From Acanthochlamys bracteata (lineage: Eukaryota; Streptophyta; Magnoliopsida; Pandanales; Velloziaceae): DNA of 64,000 nucleotides. Both the position numbers and the translations under genes were made by a program. The notes below the pieces were generated by a model. It made no database searches and was not told the DNA's origin. It saw only the letters and a program-made list of their open reading frames with translations. Positions 23,601 through 36,702 of the stretch are shown here, in pieces. The first letter of the stretch is position 1. The number at the start of each line of letters is the position of its first letter. The stretch spans positions 3,348,001-3,412,000 of the forward strand of contig CM034137.1 in NCBI GenBank assembly GCA_019914995.1, read 5' to 3'.

Positions 23601-26600
23601 TTCAGCTACAGCAAGAAAGGAGATTAAAGGAATCATACAAAAACAAAACGATTAGATGTCAAACCAATACAAAGAACTTCTGTGCATATAAAGACACCTC
23701 AATGTTAAATATGAAGTGGCAAATCGTGTAACAATAGGTTGAAGTAGCTCCTTTCTTTTAGTAGATTGCATCAATCAAGCAAAATAAGCATGTTACTAGA
23801 CTATATGAATTTAGTAATCAACTTAGCATTAGAGATGGTAACATAATGGACTTGAACATTCTTATAAAAATCTTCTAACATCAAACTATGCAATCTGAAG
23901 CATAAGGTGTCCAATACATGCTTTCTCTTTGCCATTAAGGAGGTGTTTGGTCCCTTTGAGTAAAACCTTGGAAATGGAAAACTTAGTGTTTTTTTTTCCA
24001 TCTTTGGTGTCTAGAAAAGTTGTGTAGAATTGGGGGGAAAGAAACATGAAAAAGGTTATTTTTTGTCAATCTCAATGTGAGAGCAAACAAACATAAAAGT
24101 TGCCACAAATTATTGGTACCATATTTTTCACTTCATAAACAACCTCATGTAACATCTCCAATATCAATTTTGCAGTTTTTTGGAAATTTCAAAATTGTAT
24201 GCCGCATATAAGAAAACAACGCCGTTTGGACTATCTATAAAAGAACTGCATAAGGGCTTTCCTTTTCGTATCACTCTGCCCATCTAACAGTAAGGAACAT
24301 GGCATTTTCTTTTGTCCTCTTGATACGATTGAAGAGTATTCAATGTATCATACCATTTTAAAAAAAATTCACCCTTAATTCATAAAAACGTGGTTTTAAA
24401 CCAGCCCATACTTCCCCACCATATCTATTGTGCAAACAAATATAGGATACTCACAACATCAAAATGAAAAACATTCGCCTACAAAACCTCAAATTTGTTG
24501 GCAGCCTTTCCCCTTTTCAATTACTAGCGGTATTTCTTCTGTCTCCATCGGCGTCATATATCTTTCTTTTTAAAATTCTTTCGAGCTTTTAAAATCTCCG
24601 AAATGTTTTACCCAACATGCTCAAGAGCTTTACCACATATACTAAAAGCACAACCATGGTTAAAATGATTCGACATAAAAATCACCAAAATGCACAACAA
24701 CATATTATCTGCACTTGAACATTTTTACTAACACTAATATCTTCCAATTAATGCTCCCAAAAAGAATTAGTCTTATTTTAGGTGCATTCTTCCTTTTCTT
24801 ATTCCTGATAGAACTAGTAAGTTTACGGCTACACTACTAACTTGAAGATTTGTACCAACCCCACTACTATCAGCAGATATTGGAAATGTTTGGTTCAAAT
24901 TTTCAATTTCAAAATCAGAATTTATACACAAAAAGCACTATACTTTACAAGACATATAATTATAGATTTCACAAATTTAAAGAAAATGTTGGGAGAGTGG
25001 ATCACCAAATGTAAATTTTGATATTATATTTATGCAGACTACAAGACCATAAGCTATTAGGGAGGTGAGGTGAGGAAGCAAAGGATTAATATATAGCTAT
25101 CAATTTTGACAAACAAATGAGATTCTAATGTTGTGTTTGGTTAAAGAATTCTATTTTAGAAAAAATGTTGAATTGATTTGATAGTTGGAGATTTTTGTGG
25201 GAAATTTTGTACTAAAATAGTAAAATATCAAACTGACAATCAGAGATGGTACTACTAAAAATAAGGAACTCTAATAATGTCAAATAAAATAAATAATAGA
25301 AGAAAAGAGAAAACGAAAAGCAGAAAGATTTGACTAGATGTTTAGGATAAAAATTATTTATTTTATTATTATAATATAAAATTGAGTCTATTTTGCCCCA
25401 GATGAAAGGCCCAATAAGACTTTTTTTAGTTTTATCATTGGGATCCTAAGATCCTACCGATTTTAAGACCTTGATTGCGATGCAGGTGCCTGTATGATTT
25501 AGGTGATTCCATAACAGATGGTTTCATTTTATAATTGTAGGATTGTATGATCCTTTTATAACATTGGTATTGACATCCAGCAGCATGTCGTCAGGACACT
25601 CACTCCAGAAAGGTTAGGTTAGGAGTTCCAAATCCTGGTAGTGCCTGTTAGCCAAAAAGTTCAAGTGAGGGCTATACTTAATGAATTTTCTTGTTTAGAA
25701 AGAGAGTAGTTGTCCAAATATCATCATCATGTCTTTGTTTAATTTTCCCTGCTCTGTCACTCTCTTGAAGCTATATTTGATGTAACTCAAAAATTACTTT
25801 GATCGTTGAATGGGTTTGAATAATATACTTCGCATGTAGTTGTTGAAGTCTTCAAGCATTACTTTGATTCACTTTGTTACATCATTTTGATTTCGATTCT
25901 GTATTTTGTATGCTTTGTGAGCATGCGTACTTGCTGTGAAAATAGCTGTAACTAAATAATTTAGCAGATAGGTTCTTGGTTAGTGTTGAACCTGCAATTT
26001 CCAAGGTGGGCAATGTACAGATAGAACCACCTTCTTTTGCCGTTAAAATAGATAGATCAACTGAAAAGGCTCTCTTATGCTTCTTAGAAGGTAAAGAAAT
26101 TCTCGCTTGCTGAGCAAAGTCACACAGGCAAATCTGCAACTAGCACAAGAAAGGCTTGATCCATGATATTAAAATTAAGCAAGTTTTCCCAATTTTTTGG
26201 GAGAGGTCACTTGATGATGTAGAATTAGAAGGATGTTAGTGATGGAAATGCGACAACTGTATATTTTGGGTCTTGTTACTATGAGTTTTGCATTCACCAT
26301 TATGACCATTGTTAACTTGCAATTCTACAGAACATTTTCTCTCCAGAGGAAAGTATTTGGAAACTCTAGAGCAATTGCGTTGGAAAGATTAGAGGCAATT
26401 GTATATGATATTTTCTGGCATATTCCATTTCATACCTTTCTTGAATGGACGCTATCTGAATTAGATGTGTTGTGGGTACAAGAATCATGGTGAACGACTA
26501 ACATTTGCTCTGATTCATCCATGAATTGCTTTGTTTTGAATTATAAACTGCTTTTGTTAAATATGAAGTATTTTATATTGAATTATACATGTTTTGTTTA

Positions 26601-28340
26601 TCAAGGTAGTGGATGTAAAGTGTACCGCATAGTTTTTACTCGTTATATTCCACGGAGCATCCATGAAGCTGTAGTACATCGAAGTCGCTAACCAGCTAAG
26701 ATTGAGGGTACTTCCGTTCAAAACCGATTATAACATATACTTTCTAGTCGTCATAATGAACTTCTTGCGTAGATAAGCTGGATTCTCAAGCATCTATTTC
26801 CAGTGAGTCATGCTTGAACAATCAATAATCATAAACGAAGGCACTGCCATCCTAAAACTTAAAGAGTGCGTTTAGTTCATTACACTACTATTATCACGGT
26901 AGTTATATTCTTGAGAATCTTGACTTCCATCAATTTGATTCCATGTCACGTTTGGTTTAAATCAACATATTTGAAAATATGTCAAAAATTTAGTAAGATA
27001 TTCGTTACTTTTGAAAATATGTCAAAAAATTAATTTTACACATTAACCTAAATTAATTCAGCATAAAAGAAGATGAATATCACATTGTGGTATTTACTAT
27101 ATAGTTTGAAGAATCTTATTGATGATGTTCCAAAATCAATAAAAAGATGAGAGGAAAGAAAATAAAAGTAAAATAAAATAGAAAGAGATGCAAGCAAAAA
27201 GATCGACGGAGTGTTTGAAAGTATTTATAAAAAAAAAATTTTAAAATATATTTTTATTTTATTTCAAAAAAAAAAAAATAATAATAAAATTTTATTATGA
27301 AAAATTAGTTATATTTTTAAATTAAAAAAAAACTTTATAGAATATATAAAATGCGAAATGAAGAAAAGCGTACTAAGAATAATTTGATATTAAAAGTAAT
27401 ATATTCCGATTAAATCAATGAATCTGACTAAGTTCTCTATCGTAATTAAAGTTTTTTACTTTGTGGGAATTTTTTTAATTTGAAAGAATCATATTACTTT
27501 TGTTTCCAAATATGAGAATCACATTTTGTTATGTTAAATTTCTGAAAAAAATCCGTCAAAAAAATCCGAATCAAACACTTCCTAATAGTTTAACTAATCG
27601 CTTAAACAATTTATGGAGTTATTTTACTTCCCAAGAAAAAAGGCATCGCTTCTCTGTAGCCAGGCCACTCGAATGAGAATCCAATGCACATCATGTGGGG
27701 CACAACGGGACGTAGTTGTCGAATTGAATGTCAGGCATACAGAAACTGCAATAAATATCTTTCCTAACATAATTAGAGATTTTGATATTGAGCTTAGAAA
27801 ACTGATTTAGAGAAAAGCAACTTGATTCTTCAAATTTATTCTAAAAATTCATTATTTAAGGTTTTAATCAGTATTTAATTATATTAAACACTAAATTGTA
27901 AAAGTATTTATTAAAAAATCAATTATCTTTTAAATACGGTTTCAAGTTGAAATGTCAAAGACAGTTCGAATATTGTTCTCAAATAACTTTGACCCAAACA
28001 ATGAAACTTACAAGCCTCATTATGTGACAAAGCTTTGGGGCACAAAATGAAGCTAAACCATGAGAACATCCATTGAAGCTAATCATGAAAAGCAAAGAAA
28101 GAGCAAAAGACAATGGCAACAAGAAGACAAATCCAACCTTAACTGAATGAAAATTTTCCAAACAACAAACATCAAATATTCAAGTATGTGCAACAGCCAG
28201 CCATTCATTAATCCACAACTCTCCCCTCGCTCTCTCAACCTCTCTGTCACTCGTGAAGAACAGAACATAACAGAGCAGATCACAAATGTATTTGTACATC
28301 AACAACCGAAAGACGAAGATCAAGATTAGAAATTTCTCAG
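20601..28340. other. Gene-poor intergenic stretch
   Basis: No gene was recognised. Short runs with coding-like composition occur on the minus strand between about 23.4 and 24.8 kb and on the plus strand between about 25.9 and 26.5 kb, but stops and frame changes are frequent. The block 26868-27590 has vaguely matching ends (GTGCGTTTAGTTC and GAATCAAACACTTCC), as in an old MITE, with very AT-rich DNA inside. It is probably decayed transposon DNA. Confidence 0.35.
26233..26493 (+). other. Uninterrupted 86-codon ORF of unknown nature
   Basis: The frame encodes a peptide with one strong hydrophobic stretch (residues about 10-28, ILGLVTMSFAFTIMTIVNL). A charged and aromatic part follows, including YRTFSLQRKVFGNSRAIALE. 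Another frame just upstream (about 25990-26105) also reads plausibly, with KVGNVQIEPPSFAVKIDRST. The two could be exons or fragments of one decayed gene. I do not recognise either. No promoter or splice sites were secured. Confidence 0.2.
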
Positions 28341-28351
28341 AAGAGCTTGCA

Positions 28352-28665
28352 TCAATGGATGAGGTATGTCAATACCAATGCCACCAACATCAGCACATAC
28401 GCAATTCCTTGATCAATTGATGTCCCTGCAACAAAATTTATAAAAATAAAAATTATAAAATTAACATTCCAAATTTTTTATAAATCAGATCTTGATTTCA
28501 TCAACATTATGTTCAAAAAAAATCAATCACAAACTGATCATATTTAAGATTACCATCACTGGTTGGAGCAGGGGCAGAAGCCTGAGCTTGAACAGCTACA
28601 GGCATTACGATGCTGAAGATGAGAGCCATGATTGCAGCAACACCGAATGAAACCTTGCCTGCCAT
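28352..28665 (-). CDS. AG-peptide (arabinogalactan peptide, AGP16/20/22/41 type), two exons
   Basis: AG-peptides are tiny GPI-anchored cell-surface proteoglycans whose few hydroxyprolines carry arabinogalactan. Exon 1 is 28554-28665 and exon 2 is 28352-28425. The intron is 128 bp (GATG/GTAATC...TTGCAG/GGACA), giving 61 aa. The product has a signal peptide (about residues 1-28, MAGKVSFGVAAIMALIFSIV...). A mature core of only about ten residues follows, QASAPAPTSDG, with Ala-Pro/Ser-Pro glycomodules. The GPI signal TSIDQGIAYVLMLVALVLTY is nearly identical to the Arabidopsis AGP20 group, and the anchor site should lie in the Ser-Asp-Gly region. The gene is too short for simple ORF scanning and is split by an intron. 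Confidence in the family is very high; the exact paralogue is not determined. Confidence 0.93.
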
Positions 28666-28730
28666 TTCGTTTACTATTACTATTTTCTTCTCTCGCTTTG
28701 ACCTCTAAATTGTGCCTTTTCTCAAGAGAC

Positions 28731-28803
28731 AGAAGAAGAAGAAGAAGAAATCAACCTCGGCTGGATCTGTTCTCTCCTTTCTTCTTCTTCTTCTTCTTCT
28801 TCT
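28731..28803 (-). repeat. Paired (GAA)n and (TTC)n microsatellites in the AG-peptide leader
   Basis: The plus strand has AGAAGAAGAAGAAGAAGAAA at 28731-28750, then about 26 bases of mixed sequence, then CTTTCTTCTTCTTCTTCTTC and more TTC repeats from about 28777 to 28803. In the mRNA, made from the minus strand, these are complementary arms. They could fold into a long hairpin between the predicted cap site (near 28845) and the start codon. Confidence 0.7.
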
Positions 28804-28874
28804 CCTCCTCCTCTCGCGTGTTGCTGTTATTTTAATTTCCAAGGCTCTAGGGTTTCAGGAATCACCATGGCCTC

Positions 28875-28882
28875 TTTATATA
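28875..28882 (-). promoter_or_regulatory. TATA box of the AG-peptide gene
   Basis: The minus strand reads TATATAAA about 210 bases upstream of the start codon. This predicts transcription starting near 28845 and a leader of about 180 nt containing the GAA/TTC tracts. Confidence 0.6.
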
Positions 28883-28889
28883 AGCTTTT

Positions 28890-31390
28890 TCAGAAAGCGA
28901 AAAATAGAAAGTATTAAAAGAATTAAAGCGAAACAAGCGGTGGGCCTTTCAGGCTTACCCGCTGTGTTTTCGCTACCGCCATGTGCGCTGGAGACAGGAG
29001 AGAGCGCTGGCGGTTTTCTCTGAAGTTGGGTCCATATTTGTACAACGTGGCGGTATAATGGAGATCAAGAGTTGATCGTGGCCGTTGATTTCAAATAGGA
29101 CAGGCTGGTATTTTTGTTTGAAACTGAAGTTTAACGGCTGGGAAGCTAACGGAAACAGAGAATAATAAATCTCATTTCCTTTTAAACTTAGATTTTTGTT
29201 TTAAAATACTTAGCCATATACGTAGGATAACATGAATATAATTTGAGCATTATTGACAGATCCGAATCAGATTATAAGGTTCGCTGCTAAAATTGTTTAC
29301 TGCAAAATCGAATTAAATTTGTAAAAAAATTAATCATGCTATCAATTCTATTTAATATGATTTGATCCAAATAAATTTTGAATTAAAATTCATTTGCCGG
29401 ACGATTTGTTTGTCTGAATCAATTCGAGCCATTTTGAACGAACGTTTTTATCGGGTTTGACGAATTGGACAAAAGTGGCATCAACCGTATCCCAAAATCT
29501 CTTTTGAATTTCTTGGTTGAATAACTAATATATGATAGAAATTTAATATTTAGAGGTAATGGCGGAGGATGTGCCTTCAGTAACTAATTTTTTATATTTT
29601 TTCCCCTTCATAAAACAGGGTAACCTTAATTTTTTGTATAATTATGGGGATAAGTTTAATTATAACCCCATACCAAACACAGGAATTTTGTCTTCAGTGT
29701 CAGGAACCGAGTGTTTGGTCCTCGAGTTCCTAAAATCTTATTCCTTCCTGAAAGCATATGCAATGACTTGGAAAGTGAAATACTAACTCGTGTAGTTGCC
29801 ACGAATTTAAGGAACCTGCAGTATATATGTATTCAACTTGTAGTGTATCGTGAATCTACATCGTTGCCTTGAAGATAAAGGTAGACGTATATAGGAGTTT
29901 CCAGAATTGCCTTCGTGACTAAAATTCGCCTTCTACTTTTTCATGATGTAGAGTTTGTGGCATGTTTGTTGATACATTATACATATACTATAGCACACAC
30001 AGATGCATAAAATCTCACGGAAACTTTTAGCTAAGATTTTAATGGTTAAAGGATTCCAAAAGTGAAGGGCACGCAAGCATAAGTTATGATGAGTTCCTTC
30101 CAACACTTGTAGAATAGGGACTTGCAATTTACTTGGCGCGGTAACGTAGTGTTAACAAAATTACAGATAATAATATATGATCCGATTCAAAAATTAAATT
30201 CAAAATTAATTTATTTAATTTAGATTAAGATTGAAATATTTGATCCGTATGAATATATAGATTAAATTAGAATTGAACGAATTTGATCTGATTATTAAAT
30301 AGGTCGATCCGAATCGATCCAAAATTGTTTTACTAATTCGAATTGCCACTTTTTGAAGAAACAACTTTTTTATAATTTTTTTACCGTATAATAAAATTTT
30401 GGTAACAAAAAATCAACAATAGTAATTTATAAATTATTCAATTATGTTGTATTTATAATTAATCGTTTATTTTGTCTTATTAGAATGAAATTTATAATAT
30501 TATTGAAATTATTACTATGTAGATATATTCTTAATGACGAATATAGATTTTGTAGAAAGATTTTCATCAAAATTTTGTTAGCTTGCTATGTGTATAAAAT
30601 TTTATCGAAAGTATTACTATATCTTTATAATTATAAACTTTCAGCTGTCACCATATTTTTTAAAATAAATTAAAAAAATTTCTTGTAATATTTTAAAGAC
30701 CGATGAAGATATTAAGAAATGCATATTTTGACGGACACTTATCATATTTTTTTACCAAGAATATCGCAGACATTTATTTCAATTGATTCTAATTTCAGTC
30801 AAGCTCAAAATATGAAATTAATAGTAATTATTAAGTAGGCCGATTCAAATTTGATCCGATTATTAAATAAATTAGATTATGGTTAATAATTTTGACCAAT
30901 TCATAAGTTAGATTATAATTGAATGAATTTAGTTCGATTATTAAATAGATCGATAAACACTAACTCAAATCGTCACACCAAAGCAAAACCATTTGCTGAA
31001 TAGGTGCATGCAGGAGAGAATCATCACCACAAGGGAAGACGGCACAAAATAATTCTGGTTATGTATTATAGCTATCCCAAAAGAAAATTACTGTCGCGCT
31101 CTTTGTGAGGGTTTAAGAGTTCATTTCATTAATTGAAATCTAGAATTTTCTTATGCCGGCTTTAATTAGAATAGCTCAATGGTAGTGAAATAATATGGGA
31201 GTAAATGTGCATACGCAAAGCCTACAAAACTCCAAGGTTGTTACTTATTGCGCTTCTCACTCTGCATCCGATTGTATCAACAAATTAATTTATAATTTAA
31301 ACATGAAAGAAATCATATATCCTTCAACAAAGACCGTACAAGTGAAACACAAAGTAAAAAAATAATTATTGTCTTTCTAGAAACAAGGGA
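28890..31390. other. AT-rich intergenic DNA with old repeat fragments
   Basis: The first 300 bases are the upstream region of the AG-peptide gene. Between about 30150 and 30960 the words GATCCGATT, TTATTAAATAG and GGTCGATC or GATCGAT recur in both orientations. The right edge (about 30950-30985) resembles the end of the element at 42799-43599. This looks like one or two decayed DNA transposons of that family. No gene was recognised. Confidence 0.35.
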
Positions 31391-31772
31391 TTTATCGGAA
31401 TTGTCTATGGCGGAAAATTCGGGTACTACAGTAATAATGAATCACTTCTACCTCTTTACATGATGTTAACCAATAATCAATTACATATGCTATACAGCAT
31501 GAGCCTGATTGATAGGCAAAAGAAATAATATATGATAATAATCGTACATGCTCATTCTTCTGACAAGCTTCACGAGAACTAATTGCATCTATCATCCCCA
31601 GTATTAGCCATCATCTTTTTGTTTTGGCTGCCAGCATGTTGAATTCGTAGCATGATCTTATCAAAAACACTCTGCTGGTCGTATCTTGTGGTTGTGGCTT
31701 TAGTAAGCTTCTCAATCCATAAATTTGACTTGAATTTGGTTGACCGGTAACAATGAAATACCATCATAAGCA

Positions 31773-34700
31773 TCAAGATTCTGTTGCTTTATCCACGATG
31801 ACTTTATCCATAGTGTTTGACGAAACCTTTGTTGTCAATGGCAAATCTACAAGCATGTGAGGAGGAGCAAAGTACATGTGCAATGACATCATGCAGATCA
31901 CAATTCCTAAGAAAAGCTGAAGACCAAGGAAAGCATTAAGTAAGAAGCTACAGAAAGACACCACAATGAGGTTTGCAAGTATGACATTCAAGCCACAGTT
32001 ACCTGCAAGGTTGGCTTGAAGTTGAAGAGATATATTGACAAGATCATTGTCAGGAACATTGCCATTGATGTTGAATATACCTGCATAATGAGTTAAATGT
32101 TACTCACTAAAAAAAAAAAGAAAAGAAACAACAAAGATGCAAACTTTGACTAGGAGCCCGGAGAAATATCTTCAAGCACACTCACCTTCATACAATGACA
32201 GGATCAAGATTATTGCCAAAAAACAACATATGCACTACTTAAAACACAGCTTTCTAGAATAATGGAGTATATTCAGAAATTATCCCAAAGTCGAAGACCT
32301 TGGGTCATTCATATATTCAAATTACAAGATAGAATTTAGTTTTTTTACATGAGAGATAACAATACTATGACCACATTGACGAACACTACCATTGCATTAT
32401 TAGACTCAGAATGCAGATAGGGTGAACCTAATATCTGGTTGAGGTGAGCAAAAGCATAAAAGCAAGTCCGACTTGCTAGATATCCAACAGAACGACACAA
32501 GCAATAAACAGTTTCAAGTATTGGGCAAAACAGCCAGTTATATTCCCGTAGAAAGAGATTTTAAAAGAGCTTTTTCAAAGAATTCAAGAAGTATCAGGTA
32601 GCCTATGAGACAACCGTTTAAGGTGGTTCAAGAGAAGCCGATTACATAAACCCTAATAGAAGAAATCGGACAATTCAGAACATGCTACCATACATGTGCA
32701 AGTGTTCCTGCCGAAGCCAGCAATAAGGAGACCACACAGTAAAACTGAAATGTATAAACGAATTATTACTGACCTTCACTATGTTGTCCGCATACTTCAT
32801 TAACCATGATACCAGGAGACCAGATGATCCCAAATTCAATACAACCATCCAGGTTGTAATTGTGTATCCATTGAAAAGGTGCTGCCACCAAGGTCCCTTC
32901 TCAAGTCCAATTCTATAATCATCCCAGATGAGACGTAACATGTTGAAAATTGCACCGAATCTACAATCACATTATTAAGAGCAAGTTAAGAATTTTGCTA
33001 GTGTCAAAAGTAGAAATCATAAAACAGATTGCCTGAATTCATCACAACTTAACTTGCAGTTCTTGCAATAATCGAAGCTCTTGGAAACACTCACATATAC
33101 AATTGCACATTCTGCCAATACAGGCTGTCATTGTTCTTTTTCATCAGATATTCAGTATAAACTCCAGCAAGTGCTGAAAGACACGCCGACAGGATTCCCA
33201 GCATATACCCTTCTATAGGTGCTGCAAAGAGAGAGTCACACGAAACCTCCCCACAACCTTTCACCTGGATCATGGATAACAGTTTCAGATAACTGAATGC
33301 TTGTGTATGATGTACTCAACAAGAAAATTCTTCAAGTAGAAATTTTTTAAAGCGTCGAATCTATTGGAGTACATATCTATTTGAACACAAATTCAAACAT
33401 CACTAGAAATCAATATAGCACAGTAGTGACTCTTAGCTATTGTAGAAGTTTCCTCGAAATCAACCAGCAGCTTGGTCTCAAAAGACGAGGCATCATGGTG
33501 GTGGCAGAAACAAAGAAACTCACTTCTGGCCAGACTAGAAATTAGCAGGTATGCACTTTACAGGGATGCATGATGAACAGATGTTGAGTTTCACCTTTAG
33601 ATACAGATAAGAAAGTACCTTTCTTCTTCATTGACCAAAAAGTTCGCAGGGTATTACTGAAAGAGTAATACTATGGGTGTCCACGAGGTACCCCTTTCTG
33701 TACCTTATTTTATTGTATAGTTGGGATGGGATGAGATATATTCCTTGCGATGGGTGTTCGAAGATGAGAGGTGGATTTGAAGGTCTTACTAAAATCCTTC
33801 TCGTGTGATGTTCTATGTTTCACAGGAGCAACTATTTGTACTTAAGAACGAAGTTGCACCTCTAAGAGCATATTCCTCAAATTATTAAAAAGCTGATAAA
33901 GAAGTCTCCAATTATGTGAGTTTAATGAACCTACCACTTTTTTCAAGAGATACATTAAGGGCGTGTTTACTATAGAATAAACTCACTTTTTTAAAAGCGA
34001 GTTTAAAAAATAAAATTAAAAATATTTAATAAAAAATAAAATTTTATAATTATTTTATATTATGAATAAAATTTAAAATTTAATTTTAAAAAATAATTTT
34101 TTAATAGAAATAATTTATTTTAATTTTTTAACTTATTTTGTATTAAAAGTGAGTTTAAAAAAAGTGAGTTTGAAAGGGTATGTAAACAAGCCCAAAGACA
34201 CTTGTACAACTTCTAAATTTGTGTATTATAAAGAATACACTCTTCATACAGATACAGTATGAAGAGGTTCAACAATTGTCACTAAAGCTATGAGTGATAC
34301 AGACCCATATCCTTGATCACTGATGCAACTTATTCAAATACTGATCACATTCTATAATGTTAGTGGTGTAAGTCTGTATGCAGTTGATAACACCTTGTAC
34401 CTAGACTAATAACCTGTTTATTAGAGCTAAAGTATATAAACTAATAAGGGACAAGTAAGCACAATAAGGCATATTACAAGCAAATTTCAGAGTCAATGAA
34501 GAAGGTTTTAGAAACAGAACCTGACTAGTTGTCGTTCCAACAGCTAGTAAGACAACTGCTATCCACTGTAAATTTGATAATTTTCTTCTTAAGAACAGCC
34601 TAATGTCAAACGAAAACAAGGAATATAAAGGTAAACAGTTAGGGCTTTGCTAAACATATAAATGAATTGTAAAGATATTCAACAACTAAGAAATCCACAT

Positions 34701-36223
34701 CCAAACTAAGAATAAATTCTTTAGTCTGAAAAGCTGGAGCAAGATAGCAACCTGAACAATATCCCTGTTGTCACAATTTTCAGATTCCCCATGATCTGAT
34801 ATGCTGCTGGATCCAAGTATGTAAGGGTAGCGAACTGAACATTGTTGTGGATGAGGTATATTATAGAAGGTATTGGAAATAGCCTGACACTTTGCCATTC
34901 TGTAGTCATCCTTGGAGGAGAGGATGCCTTACACTCTCTCCACAGGAAAAAACTAGACACAAGAAGCTGGGTAGTAGTTGTAGTACAATGTTAAGAATTA
35001 TTGTTTTTAATAAACTGTGAAATGCTAGTTGTGGAACAATTTTTTTGAAGCACAGTTGGATTGGATAAGGCAAAATATTCCATACAAAAATAAAACCAAA
35101 CCTTGAATATTTCTGCAAGAAATGGAATGGTAGCGTAGTCATATAGATATCTGCCATTTGTTTGTGAAAGTGTTGTCAGAATCCCCTATCATATGAAAGA
35201 AGAAAATCGCTGTAATCTGTCATACTTTTGTATTGTGCAAGCAAGTACCACACCATACACTCCCAATTCTAGAAATAAATACCGAGACTTTGTAAGTTGT
35301 GTTTTATTTTGTACAGTAACAAACAAAAGCAACAGAAGGGAATACTTTACGAAGAACCAGCCATTGCTCAAGATGTTAAATTTGAAATGAAATGAACTAG
35401 ACAAAGAAACTCTTTAAAGACAAAAATAAAAATGAGGTTACCTACAACATCATCAATTAACATCCATGAATCCATATGTATATGTGCACACATACTAAAA
35501 ATAGGATTGCATACATAAGTTTTAATGCTGGCACAACTGAAAGCAGCCCTCTTACTTTCTCCAAGACAATATAAAGAGTCTATTAGCGGATAACATATTT
35601 TATTTCAAAACATAATAGCTCCTCAACCCTTTTATAGTAGATAACATATTTCGTTTAGAAACATAATCACTCCAACTAATCTACTCTAAGCCATTCGGTT
35701 CTGCACTTATCTAGCAATGTCCCATTTCCATCACTAGATTAAATTTTCCACTTTATCGTTTCTATTTTCTTCTCTCTTTTGGTCTTCCAATTCTCTTGAG
35801 CATAATCTTAATAGAAACATAAAATTTCCTTGCTGCATTCTCTCTAAAACAAAACATTGAGTCAAGGTCGTACAATCTCCTTATTTCGATTTCGACTTCT
35901 CCTATCAAATCCAATCCTTCACAATTATAAATCCCAAGCTTTGGAGATAACCGAAAGACTATGCGTTAGTGACAACCAGACTCAAACACAACGCGACTAA
36001 AACTCAAATTAATCTAATCTTGAAAAAACAAAATAGAAGTGAGAAAGAAAAAACTGTATTCAACTGAATTCAGCTATTGCTCAGTTAAATTGCCTTCTTC
36101 TCTAGTGAAATTAGCACCGAATTCAACAACATAGATCAAAATCTAGAGAGGCAAATAGAAAGAGCTAGAAACCTGAGAGCTAGTGAGGAGTGTGAGAAGG
36201 CCGGCGACAAGAACCCACCGCAT
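31773..36223 (-). CDS. Golgi nucleotide-sugar transporter, CMP-sialic-acid-transporter-like, eight exons
   Basis: This is a plant member of the CMP-sialic acid/UDP-galactose transporter family. Such proteins are multi-pass antiporters that move nucleotide sugars into the Golgi for glycan synthesis. The exons on the minus strand are 36173-36223, 35102-35185, 34752-34966, 34521-34599, 33095-33264, 32774-32960, 32003-32080 and 31773-31916. All junctions are GT-AG and keep frame, giving 335 aa; the closest Arabidopsis proteins I know are about 340. Diagnostic strings include LLTSSQ/GILTTLSQTNGRYLYDYATIPFLAE, SIIYLIHNNVQFATLTYLDP, LLAVGTTTSQ, LSACLSALAGVYTEYLMKKN, LVSWLMKYADNIVK and SLHMYFAPPHMLVDLP. 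These match the Arabidopsis CMP-sialic acid transporter 1 type. About ten hydrophobic segments are visible. Plants lack abundant sialic acid, so the real substrate may be another nucleotide sugar. No stops or frameshifts. A MITE lies in the fourth intron. Confidence 0.92.
33959..34193. mobile_element. Harbinger/Tourist-like MITE in intron 4 of the transporter gene
   Basis: The 235-bp element begins GGGCGTGTTTAC and ends GTAAACAAGCCC, a 12-bp inverted repeat with one mismatch. Sub-terminal copies of AGTGAGTTTAAAAAA occur at both ends. Flanks are TAA and AAA, a 3-bp duplication with one mismatch. The body is AT-rich and matches the MITE at 36477-36699 in several blocks (AAAATAAAATTTTAT, AATTTATTTTAATTT). 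There is no coding capacity. Confidence 0.68.
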
Positions 36224-36476
36224 TGCTACTACCGGGCGACCAGAAAAACTAAATCGAAATCGATTCCGAAAATATTTTTTCCAGTTCGTTTTCTCGGTGA
36301 GGAGGGAAGGGATCGATCAGGAAAGACTGCAGTAGCTTATTACTTGATCATAATAATTCTTGGACTAGCTTTAAAGCACTTTCTTCGTGTTCAGACTTCA
36401 GAATGCTTCACTTGAAAGTTAGATTAATGAAATGAGACGACTAACGTTCTAGACCTGAAACAAGTTTAGTTATTAA
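36224..36476 (-). promoter_or_regulatory. 5' leader and proximal promoter of the transporter gene
   Basis: The 250 bases between the start codon and the first MITE must contain the leader and core promoter. I see no clean TATA box. The reading frame stays open for some way upstream of the first ATG, but no earlier in-frame ATG was noticed. Confidence 0.35.
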
Positions 36477-36699
36477 GGCCGTGTTTGCCGTGTTTACATT
36501 GCGAGTGAGGCGTGAAGTGAGTTTTTTTAAACTAAATTTAAAAAATAAAATTTTATATTAATTTTATATTTATAATAAGTTGTATAATTAAATTTTATAA
36601 AAAAAATTATTAAAAAAAATTTATTTTAATTTATGTCTGTATTTTATATTAAAAATGAGTTTTAAAAAAATAGAATTTGAAATGTTGGTAAACACGTCC
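36477..36699. mobile_element. Harbinger/Tourist-like MITE upstream of the transporter gene
   Basis: The 223-bp element is flanked by an exact TAA duplication (36474-36476 and 36700-36702). The right end, inverted, reads GGACGTGTTTACC. The left end reads GGCCGTGTTTGCCGTGTTTAC, where GCCGTGTTT occurs twice in tandem. The interior is AT-rich and resembles the intronic MITE at 33959-34193. Confidence 0.72.
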
Positions 36700-36702
36700 T
36701 AA

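Noticed and set aside
26868..27590. Possible MITE with GTGCGTTTAGTTC and GAATCAAACACTTCC ends
   Set aside because: The ends match poorly and no target duplication is seen, so it is mentioned only within the intergenic entry.
28632..29023. Plus-strand ORFs across the AG-peptide promoter
   Set aside because: They are translations of the GAA/TTC microsatellites and the antisense of the AG-peptide leader.
36223..36300. Longer N terminus for the nucleotide-sugar transporter
   Set aside because: The frame is open for some distance upstream, but no earlier in-frame ATG was found, and the chosen start gives a length close to the family.
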